In this document: positions 53,895 to 64,000 of the stretch, in pieces | Layout: each line of letters opens with the position of its first letter | How positions within the stretch are numbered: position 1 is the stretch's first letter | Assembly: GCA_030549205.1 (NCBI GenBank) | Contig: JAUKTV010000003.1 | Location: forward strand, 1,612,001 to 1,676,000 | DNA length: 64,000 bases | Direction of reading: 5' to 3' | From: Apiosordaria backusii | Lineage: Eukaryota > Ascomycota > Sordariomycetes > Sordariales > Lasiosphaeriaceae | The notes under the pieces: model-generated | Seen by the model: only the letters and a program-made list of their open reading frames with translations | Databases searched by the model: none | Told to the model about the DNA's origin: nothing | Position numbers and translations under genes: made by a program

Positions 53895-56800
53895 TAAATA
53901 CCTTTAATCCGTGAATCTGGTAAATAATATGCTAATAGCCTTTACTAAGGATGATGAATATTATTATAATCCGTCATTACGTAATCTTCTTCTTTATAAT
54001 AGGCCGTATTATTCTTTAATAAAGAAGATTAATATTTATATATATATATATATATTAAATTATAGCTTACATTTAAAGTACGTTGAGCTAGTCTATTGCC
54101 ATTCCTGCTATAATAATATTAATAATTAATATAAATTTAATTATAAAATATATAAAATATAATATAAGCTTAAAATATATATATATAGCTATATAATATA
54201 TATATTATTTCCTTTTAATAAATATTACTTATAAGATACTAAACTGTATTATATATATTCTTAAGGCTATTAACTTAGGTATTAAATTCCTGATTATCGT
54301 ATATAATAATTGCTTGATGGAATTTATTAAAAAGGTCAAAGTAAGTAATAAGGTTTATATCGTTAGAAAGCTTGGCTTGGATTTTAAAAGCCATTTCTTT
54401 TATATAATAAATTATTATAAAAAATAATAAATATATATTATATATAAGAAGTAAATAAAAGTTAAAGTAGTAAAACTTAATAAGTATCTTAATAATTGGT
54501 TAGTTTATTTAAAAAGAAAAAAAGTAAAAGAAGGATAAGGAAAAGAGAGAGAGTTAAATAGAATTTAAAATTAAGTAGTTAATAACTTTATTTTTAATTA
54601 CGTAAAATAATATTCGTTATTTTATTAATAATTAATTTAAAAGTTAAATAATTAATTATAATATTATAATTTAATTTTCAATAATAAAAGATAAAGTCTA
54701 CTTTTGAAATAGAGCCTTTGAATAATATTTAAAGGTATTAATTATTAATCTATTAAGAATTACAATATTATCTATAAAACCTTTTTACTTACTTATTATA
54801 AGAAAATTATTTTTTAATTAATATTTAAATATCTTGATTTTTAAATAAATATTATTTACAGAAGCATATTCTTTATAATATATAAAAGATCAAATTCTTA
54901 ATTAAAATTAAACTTCTTTTATAAATATATTTATATATTAATTTATAGAAAGTAATATAAATTAATATTTCGAAATCCTAATTTAAATAAAAATATTCTC
55001 TAATATTTTAGCGCTATTTTACTATAAAAGAAGTAAAGTTTAAATAGTTTAAATTAATTTTATAAATAACCCTACTTACTTACGTAATCTATAATAATTA
55101 TATATTATATATTAAAAGCTAAAAAATAATTATAAATTTTCTTTAAATTTATTTACCTTATTTTAATAGGTATAATTATATTTTATTACAATAAAAGCAC
55201 TTTAAAGTCCAATTTTCAACACTTACAGGTAAATAATATCTAAGTGGGAAGAATTGCTATATAATTATAGTAGGGAATTTAATTTAAGTGTTAAGAAGTA
55301 CAAATCTTTGTTAGTATTCTTTTTTAATATATTACTTATATACGTAGTAAAAAAAATCTAATAAAAATAGTACTATAGAAAGAAAAATTCTTAAGTAATC
55401 AACGTAGTATTTTAGGTTTCTATTTTTAATATATTCTATTTTTAAATATTAAATTACGTATTCTTAATAACAACCTTATATATTTAATATTTTATTAATA
55501 AACAAATATAGAGCTTTTAATTAAGACTAAATAATTTCTAAATATAGCTTATTATTACTATTTTGGAAAAATTATTTATAATATATATATATTTTTCTTC
55601 GATTTATAAATAAATAAAATATATATTAAAATAGAAAAAAAAGAAAAATAAAAGAAATTAAGTTGTATTTTAAAGTAGTATTTCTTCCGGTTAAATTGTA
55701 AAGGAAGGAGGGTATTATTGTATTGGAGGGGGGGTGGATCGAGTATTATTTCGGTTATATATATTGGACTTCCTTCCTTAAAATCTACTAAATCTGTATA
55801 ATTAAATTACCACTTTTAACTATAATTACCACTTTTAACTACAACTACTATTTGAATATAGTTTTTAACCTTTTAAATATCTAATTTTTAACCTTTGGCT
55901 TAACTTTTAATTAGTTAAAAATCGATAGTTTATTTATAAGTATTTATTTATTATATTTTTAACTTGGCTTTATTAATTTTTATTGGTTTAAAAGGACTTT
56001 TTAACTTTACCTACTGTTTTTACAGTTCTTTTAATGCCTTCTACTGGCTTTAAGGTTTCTATTAGCTTTATAAGAGCCGAAGAAAATGCTGGTTTTAAAT
56101 TAGTTAATTAGAAATTATTTGACTTTAAACTAGTACCTTTTCTTTCTACTTACTTACCTACTACTTTAGTCTTTATAACCGGCCTACTTAGTACTTTAAC
56201 CTCTAGCTTTAGGGCCTTATAGTAGTTAAACTGGCTTAGCTATATTGGCCTACTTACTTATAAGCCTATTAGCCTTAGTAATTTAGTTACTAATCCTAAT
56301 TTCTTTACTTATAACCTTAAATCCCTTTCTTTTTTAACCTTCTTTTTTACTATAAATAGTATTTCTTAATGGTTTTAAGGTTTTTTAAAGGTGTATTTAG
56401 TTAATATAGAGGTTCTGAAAGCTGTTATTAAAGAGTTAAAGTACTGTAAAAAGGCCTGTAAAGCTAGAGAGTTAGGAATTATTTAAGGTAGTAAGAAAGG
56501 CCTGGGAAGGTTAAAGGGTTTGAAGTTAGGAAAGAAAGCTTGGATATATAAATATTAAGGCTTAGGTTGGATTTTTTATTTTGACTGTCATTTTTCTTTT
56601 TATAAATATATTATAAGATAAAAACTAAAAAAAAGGCTTAGCTTTTACTTTTTATTTCTTTTATTTATATAGGTTATATATTATATAAAAAGCTAAATTC
56701 TTTATATTAGTTAAGTATATTATATATTAACAGTAGATAAGTAGCGTAAAAATAAATAAATTATAAGGTTGGCTATGTAATTAGCAATTATATAATACAG

Positions 56801-57210
56801 AAATCTTAATATAATAGATAATAAGTTAAAAATTCTTTATATTAATAGTAGGTAAGTAGTTTAAAAATAATTAAATTGTAAGGTTAGCTATGTAATTAGG
56901 AATTATATAATAAAGAATTGTAATATAAGATATAATAAAGTAAGGTTTTATTAAATAGTTAAGTAAGTAATGTATTTAAGGTAGGTAAATAGCTTAAAAA
57001 TAAACAAATTGCAAGGTTGGTTACAAATATAATAAGGAATTATATAAACATTAATTGTAATATAATATATATTAAAGTAAAAGTTTAGATATTATTTAAG
57101 TAATATATATTATAATAATAAGTAAGCTATTTTAAAAAGAATATAAAGAACAGTTGGTAATAAAAGTAGTAGTTTATATATAATATATTTAAAATATTGT
57201 CTTTTATAAA
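53830..57210. other. AT-rich decayed repeat DNA right of the Helitron
   Basis: Extremely AT-rich with stops in all frames. A plus-strand stretch at about 54240-54420 (INLGIKFLIIVYNNCLMEF, then KVYIVRKLGLDFKSHFFY) keeps a coding feel and may be a mutated transposon protein, but I cannot place it. An (aaat)n tract lies at about 53872-53900. No gene is supported. Confidence 0.6.
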
Positions 57211-57330
57211 TACTAGTTAGTACTAGACTAGTACTAATTAGTACTAATTAGTACTGACTAGTACCGTATAATTAATACTAATTAGTACTAACTAGTACTA
57301 ATTGGTACTAGTCTAGTACTAATTAGTATT
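57211..57330. repeat. ACTAGT/TAGTAC block, copy 3
   Basis: actaattagtact and gactagtact units repeated over about 120 bp. It is the same sequence type as the blocks at 46.74 and 47.15 kb, on the other side of the Helitron. Confidence 0.9.
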
Positions 57331-57453
57331 TTTAAATAAAGTAATCTATATTAAAATAAATAAATAATATACTTTTTTATTTTCTTTAGTTAAGTATTAT
57401 TATAAATAGTAAATATAATAAAAGAAATATAAGTCGTAATTAAAAAATACTTT

Positions 57454-57759
57454 TTAATCACTAATTAAAATTTCTTCTTCTAAATCTTCTTCTTCTTCTT
57501 CTTCTTTACTAGTATTATTATTTATTATTTCTTCTTCATCCTACTCACTTAATTCTTCTAATTTAATACTATTTTCAATTTTAGCCTTTATTTCCTTCCA
57601 ATTTTTAATACCCTAGCTTTTTAATAGCATAGACCACTTTAAAATATCGTCATTTAACCTACTACGATATTTATTAATTAATAAGCCACTTAGGCTAAAT
57701 ACTTGCTCTATAGAAGCACTTGTAGCTGGAATAGCTAAATACCACCTAAACATTGTATC
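57454..57759 (-). pseudogene. hAT-family transposase C-terminus, mutated
   Basis: The minus strand reads RWYLAIPATSASIEQVFSLS and GLLINKYRSRLNDD, the hAT dimerisation domain (usual pattern: L..PATSA..E..FS..G..., R..L), then an acidic Glu-rich tail to a stop at 57454-57456. Two internal TAG codons interrupt it (after LLKS and after ELSE). Both fit former CAG, that is CpA-to-TpA changes. The frame is lost right of 57759, at a run of seven G's where different sequence begins, so the catalytic part is missing or replaced. Confidence 0.8.
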
Positions 57760-60700
57760 AGGGGGGGTTCTATATGTTAGAGTGTAAGGCTAAGTAAGTA
57801 GCCTGCACTGTATATACGACGGGTTTACAATAAGAAGACTATAGTGGTTTAATATAGGTATATTATTCTACTTACACTGAACTCTAGCCTTCCTAGAATT
57901 CTAAGTCTACTATACTATCCTATATACCTTACTGATAACTTAAGCTCGGCCACCTCCTTCGGGGACTTCTTTCTGCTATAGGATTCTACAGTTTGCTTTA
58001 ATCTAACTGTTAATTAGATGTATATATAGACGTTTAATTGTTATAACTATATTGCTTATACTATATTAGTAAATTTTAAAAGGTCTGTTAATTACTAATT
58101 GTCAGGCACTGCTATTACTAGCTTAGGACTTCTATTCTTTAAGCCTATTTAAATTATACCTTAATAGGACCTTCTTCCTTTTAAATTTCTATCCTTAAGA
58201 ATTGCCTTTAAGGCCCTTTATAGCAGTAGGATTAATAAAAAGGCTAAGTAGTTAAAGGGCTATTAGTTAAATGGAGAATATAGGAAGGTTGGCCTTTTAT
58301 TATAAATAGGATAGTAACGAAGTTAATAAAGAAAGGGGAATGGAAGTTAAGTATATTCTATAATAGGGAAAGGTAGTAGTAGTAGGTTATAAATTAAACG
58401 CTTTTATATTGTAAATAAGGTAACGGTAATAGGTATATAAGGTTAAGAAAGATGAGGCTACCGATAGAAGAGGTATTAGACAGTTATTCCTTTAAAGAAA
58501 GTATAAGGATAGTGTAAGTTAAACGGTAAAATAGGATAGTATTTAAAGACTAGAAGGTAATAGAGGTAAGTCGTAAGTAATATACCTCTATATTGTAAAT
58601 AAGATAAAGATAATAAAGTTATAAGGTTAAATAACCTTATATAATAATAGTAGTTTATTAGTAAATATACTATAAGTAATTTAAAAAGACGTTATAAAGT
58701 AGGGTATAAGGTAAAAGAAGGGGTTAAAAGGAGAGTTAAGTAAGGTAAAAGGAAGGTAAAAAATAAAAGAGAAAAGTAAATAAGCCTTCTTTTATTGGTT
58801 ACTATTAAGTAGTATCTAAAGCGCTTATAAGTCGGCTACTTTTTAAATATACTTTTTAGAAGACCTCCTTTAACGGTAGGTCTGGTTCTTCTTTTTTAAC
58901 GTCCATTACTACTATATAGCTATAGCTTATAGTCTAGCCTTAAGTTATTAAAGTTGTAAAGTAAGTAATTGCCTAAGGGCCTAAGCTTTTAACTTTTAAT
59001 TTCTAACTATTCTATTATTTCCTTATAACCATTACTGCCTTACTTCCTTTTCTCCTTTAACCTTTTATACTTTAGTAAATCTTCTTCCTATAGTTACTAT
59101 ACTATACTTACTTTATTAGTAATAGCTTTATAACCGTTAATAGCTAATTAGTTAATAGAATTTTAATCTTATCGTTAAGTTCCGGCCTTTTATAAGGTTT
59201 TTCTTTCCGTTTTATAAATTGCTTTACTTATAAGTTGTCCTATAGTTACTAACTTAGTATCTTTTTAAAATATAAATAAGCCTTTCCTTCTTTTTATAAG
59301 TGTCTATACTTACCTTTAATACCTTATTAAATAGGCAGTTAACCCTATACTTATAGTAATTTTCCTTTTAAAGTTATAAGTAAGTACTGTAGTAAAAACG
59401 ACCTATATATATTAAAGATATAACCTAACTATCTATTAATAGCATTAGCATTATATTTACTATAGTTACCCCTTCCTTAATTGTCGATACTATCGCTGCT
59501 ACTATTAATATCCTTAAAGATAACCTTTTTAAAGATAATAATAAAAGAGGTCTTTTAGCCTTCTTTTCCTTTTATAAGTACTGCCGTATAGTAAATATTC
59601 CTTACTTACCTTTATAATATATATATTTTAACTATAATTTATAAGAAAATGACAATAACGATAATAATAATAACGACGATAACGATAATAACGATAATCC
59701 CCTCTTTACCTTTATATTATAAGCCTTATTGCCTTTATATTATAGGTATTATATTAACCTATAGTTAATTATATTTATTGTATTCTCTATATAAAGAAAG
59801 AGGTAAAATACCTTTATTAGCTTTAGGCTAATAAAAAAGGTAAAATCGTTACCTTTTTATTGTAAATACTATACTAATTAATAGGATAAGATACTACTAT
59901 ATAAATTATATTATAAAGAAAAAGCCTTATAATCCTATAAACCTACCCTCCTTTAAAAGAAAGTATAGTCTTTATATAATACAAACGTCTTAATAAAGTA
60001 TATTAAATCCTTTAAGTATTTTAATAGGCTATATTCTATTTAATGGCAGTTAAAGATAAACTCCTTAACCCTTAGTATTATAATAATATAAGAAAAAAAA
60101 TAAAAAATTTTACCCTTCTATTGCATTTGGTTTAACTGCACTGACTTTATAAAATAAAATTTAAACTTATTAAAGGACTTCTATTTTTATAAAGCCGCTA
60201 CTATCTACTTCTTTTAGAAAATTAAAAGCTACCTTTTTATTAGTATTACAGTTATAGAGCAGTAATGCCTTTAAAACGTTACTAAAGCCTAAGCTTAAAC
60301 CTAATATACCTTTTACTATATAAAAAAGACCTTAACTACTATCTCTCCTCTTTTACTTACTTTTATTATCTTTATCGCTACCTTTATCGTTTTAATTATT
60401 ACTATCGCCTTTACTTTAAATATAACCTCTACTTACTTTATTAATACTATAGTCTCCTACTTTAAAAATATAGAGTAAATACTTTAAAATCTTACTGCCT
60501 TCTTTACTACTGAGCGTATTAAGAATATATAGTTAAGGTATATTATTGTTATTTAAGGTAAGACCTTAAAGAGGATCCTTTATTATACTAACTACTTTAA
60601 ACTTATATAACTTAACTTTCTTATACTTAATATAGCCTTTCTCCTTATTTATTTTATAAATATACTTTACTTATAACTGTTATATACTTTTAATATATTT

Positions 60701-61229
60701 TAAAAAGTTAACCTTTAAAAAGAAGTCCTTTCTTTAAATGTTAGTACTTTAATAGTATATTAAGGTTATACCTTTAGTATTAATCTTTTAGGTCTTAACC
60801 TTTTAAGACAGTATAGTTTTGCCTTATATAACAGTTATACTGTCTATACTACTTTTATATACCCCGTTACTATTTCTTTTTAAAGGTCTTTTACCGTTAT
60901 CCTCTTCTTCTATAAGGATTAAAAAAAGCATTGCTTTCCTATAAGTCTATTGTTTTTACTATATAAGAATATTACTAACTATCTATAGGATTTCGCTCCT
61001 TCCTTTTGCTTTCTTTTCTTACTTTAAAAAGTTAGCTTAAAGGCTAAAACTATAATACTAAGCTTAGTAATATTGTTATTTACTATTATAATGCCCTTCT
61101 TCTTTTTATTTTTTTTATTATTTTTATAAAAATAGTTTTTCTTTTATACCTTTACTATACAAACGCTATAGCCTTATCTACTTTTCTATTTTAACGTTAA
61201 TACTTACCTTAACCTTCCTTTTCTTTTAA
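57760..61229. other. AT-rich decayed repeat DNA between hAT and gypsy remnants
   Basis: No open frame or recognisable protein. The join at about 57760 starts with a less AT-rich segment (tgttagagtg, cggccacctccttcggggac near 57940) that could be part of an LTR inserted into the hAT relic; I could not find its other end. A (cgataa)-type microsatellite lies at 59650-59700. The long terminal repeat of the gypsy element to the right is probably in here but was not located. Confidence 0.55.
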
Positions 61230-64000
61230 TGACCTTTATATAAAGACGCTTTATACCAATCTATTAAATTCCTATTGAAATTCTCTTAAGGCCTTTATAA
61301 ATTGTCCTTTTTAGGAAATTTTAGCCACTTTACTAGATATTAACGGCTTTTAAAAAGGCCTCGATACTTTATAATACTCTTTACTTTATAACTTTAAAAC
61401 TAGAGTTTAATATTTATAGCTTTTTATTACCGAACGGCAGTTACTTAGTCCTTTATAAATAGTTTTAAAGTAAAGATAAAAAAAACATTGTAAATATAGA
61501 ATTGTTTAAAAAGATCTAACTAATAGGCTATTTTCTAATCCTCTATAACCTTAAGTATTTAAAAGAGCCTAATAAACTTATTAAAAAGCTTTTAACTAAA
61601 ACGCTGCTAATTAAGGTTCTTAATTAATAATATAATCCAATCCTACTTCTTAAAATGCCAGTCTTTTCTCTTTTTATTATAGTACTTAGTATATAACTGG
61701 TTAGTATATTCTAACATCTTTACTACCTACTTATAATATTATACTATATTATTAAAGCAGTTATTTACAGTAAAGATATTACTTTTAATTAGTATAGTTA
61801 AGTTACTAGGCTATTTAAGGTAATATTTATATAGAAGGTAAGCCGGACTGTTATAAATAGCAAAGTACTAAAAGGTATTGTAAGTATTTTCCGTTAAAGA
61901 GAGGTAATTAGCTTAATTAAATTAATTATAAAAGCAATATATACATAGATAGTACTTTAAAATCTGGTTTTACCGTTCGATCTAGCTATCAGTTTGCAAA
62001 TAGTATATAATACTTAAGTAATAAAAGACTGATAGATATTTATAAAAGTAAGCCCAGAAATTGCTAATAAATAATAAGCCTCTATTTAAAGTAATATACT
62101 TTAAAAGGCTATAAAGACAGTAGATATAGTCTAAAAATAGGTCTATAAAATTTAAAGCTATAAGCTTATTAATAGTAGTAATATAAAGAGTAAACTTAAT
62201 AAACTTATCTACTATTACTAAAATAGTATTATATAGTTAATTATTTCTTCGGTCAATTAAAGTAAGCAACTTAATAATAAAGTCTACTATAATATATTCC
62301 TAAGGTTAAGATAGGATAGAAAGCGACGATAGTAACCTATAAAGGTAATATAAATAAAGCTTAGTTTTTTAATAAAGAATATAGAGTTTAATAAAGGCCT
62401 TAACGTCCTTATTTATAGCTAGCTAATAGAAATAACATTTTAAAGCCTTTTCTATTTTTTTACCCCTATAGTAACTTACAGTCCAGTCGTTATAGTAATA
62501 CTAAAATGTTACTTACTATATATATACCAATATATAGATCTTACCAATATACTAAAGAAGGCTTTATTTATCCTTTACTTAACGGCAGTTAAAGTTATTA
62601 ATAAGCTTTTATATTTTAAGGTTAGCCTACTATTTTTACAGTAACCAATTATTTATACCTTTAACTAATTCTTCTATTATAAGAATAGTCTATACTGTCC
62701 TTACAATTAGTTAGTTTATAAAGAACTCTTTATTATTAAAACTATTTAAATAATCCTTCTTTAAATTGCTAATATAAAAAGGTATAACGTCTTTTAACCG
62801 CAATCTCTTTATAGCTATTCCGGTAATACTTCTTTTATATACTTTAAACATACTTCCAATCCTTAACTTAATAACTATTCTTTAATATTATATAAGTATT
62901 TACTAATATAAAATAGGTTATCTCTTCTTAAAAGGTTATTAATCTTAATAGGTTATTTTTTTCTAAAAGGTCATTAATCCTAATAAGTTATCTTTTCCTA
63001 AAAGGTTAGTAATTTTAATTATAAAGGTTATCTCTTCCTAAAGGGTTATTAATTCTATAATCTCTTTTTATAAAGGATTAACGATAGTATAACTAGAACT
63101 TCTTTATTAATAGCCAGCCCCTTATAGCCTAACTATATTTTAAGTATAAATGTAAATACTATAGTAACCTTTTATTAATAAAGCACTTTTATTAATAATA
63201 CAATATTATTAAAGGTAAAGAGGTAAAGAAAGAAAAGTATAGGGAAAGAGACTTAAATATACTCTTTACTTATAAGATCTTTATAGTTAATTATAAAGTC
63301 CTCTTTTAAAATTAAATACCTATTCTAATTATAATTAAAAAAGGACTTATTTACTATTAATAAAGGCCTCTTTTCTAAGACCTTTATATAATAAGATAGT
63401 ATATAGAAAATAAGTAAGCTTAGGCTTTCCTTTAAATATAATAGTTAGAACTTTAAAAGGTTAGTTAATAGGTTTGTTTTAAAGACGGCGTATAAATCTA
63501 ATATATAGTTAGGCCTATAAGATAGGCTATTTATAGGATTTTAAACCTTTAGACAGTACTAAATTACAAAGTTAAAGACTACTAAGTCGTCGCTTTACTT
63601 TAGTTAATAGAGACTTAGCTTACGTTTAGTCTTTAAGTACTTTAGGTTTAAGTAATTAGTAAGTATAATAATAGGAATAAGTATATATAATAGATATTAC
63701 CTTTAAACTTAAAATATATCGATTAAGGCCAATAACTTTTAATTTTTAATATTATATTAGGTTTTTATAGATATTAGTTTATATAAGTAAAAGGCTATAA
63801 GGTACTAACGGTCTCTTTACTTTTAAGAAAGTACTGCTTTAATAGTAAAGATCAAGGTATTAGTTTTTAAATAGATTAGTAAAATAAGATCGAAGTATTG
63901 CAAAATCGGCGTTTTCTAAAACCATTGTAATAACTATATAAATACAGTATATATATAGTTTAAAAATATAAAAGGCAATATACCCCTTTTCTTAAGTAAG
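61230..64000 (-). mobile_element. Ty3/gypsy chromovirus remnant (RNase H, integrase, chromodomain), RIP-like decay, cut by the right edge
   Basis: Reading leftwards on the minus strand: an RNase H end (about 63660-63490; NFVI then LSYRPNY), a spacer with tandem repeats, the integrase core (about 62300-61960; EYIIVDFI, YNTILVIVDKFIKF, ITLNRGLLFISNFW, YLQTDS then IER), the downstream DW...RFS region (about 61690-61500) and a chromodomain (about 61340-61270; YLVKWLKFPKKD). Stops are mostly TAG/TAA at former Gln or Trp positions. Residue changes such as Pro to Leu and Asp to Asn are those of C-to-T/G-to-A mutation. Reverse transcriptase and gag should lie beyond 64000. The element is inactive. 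Confidence 0.8.
62907..63065. repeat. About 35-bp tandem repeat within the gypsy remnant
   Basis: About four to five imperfect units containing ggttatctcttcctaaaagg then ttattaatctta. It lies between the RNase H and integrase regions, so it was probably a repeated spacer peptide in the original polyprotein or arose after decay. Confidence 0.7.

Noticed and set aside
53911..54129. 72-codon plus-strand frame in AT-rich DNA
   Set aside because: Low-complexity AT codons (IYIYIYI) and no conserved motif; decay product.

Overview
The window looks like nuclear DNA of a filamentous ascomycete (Pezizomycotina, probably a sordariomycete). The evidence is frequent short introns (about 49-75 nt) with GT-AG ends and CTAAC/CTGAC-like branch sites, typical mould families (HET domain, Pth11-like rhodopsin, VAO-type flavoenzymes, amidase, DUF7580, DUF6594, acuF-like C2H2), and a right end so AT-rich and stop-riddled that it looks processed by repeat-induced point mutation (RIP). 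No search was run; family names come from motifs read in the translations.

Positions 1-46.4 kb are gene-bearing with normal base composition. In order: 5' end of a secreted GH2 beta-galactosidase (-, cut by the left edge); HET-domain gene (-); small Nif3-like protein (-); tRNA-like element; six-exon amidase (-); a patch of permuted inverted repeats; a C2H2/ankyrin gene (-) divergent from a DUF7580 gene (+); a long gap; a low-complexity protein (+); a VAO-family flavin oxidase with an apparent one-base frameshift (+); a caspase-like protein (+) convergent with a DUF6594 membrane protein (-); a 79-aa protein (+); a SET protein with a signal peptide (-); a small secreted DUF4360-like protein (+); an ACS-family MFS transporter (+); an HD-domain protein (-); a Pth11-like seven-helix receptor (-); and two small intron-rich unknowns (+) at 40.9 and 44.1 kb.

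From 46.74 kb to the end the DNA is AT-rich repeat wreckage, broken by one GC-normal island at about 47.64-53.81 kb. That island is a nearly intact Helitron: zinc-ribbon/DUF6570 region, Helitron-like N domain with HUH and two-tyrosine motifs, and a Pif1-type helicase. It carries one in-frame amber codon, a perfect 12-bp inverted repeat near its ends and a 3' hairpin, which suggests the Helitron2 type. The wreckage holds a mutated hAT transposase C-terminus and the RNase H, integrase and chromodomain part of a Ty3/gypsy chromovirus, both with many C-to-T type stops.

Five genes in the first 28 kb (HET, C2H2-ankyrin, DUF7580, caspase-like, DUF6594) belong to families that recur in fungal allorecognition or regulated cell-death settings. 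The possible link between them is inference. The other genes look like ordinary accessory metabolism, transport and sensing genes and form no obvious pathway cluster.
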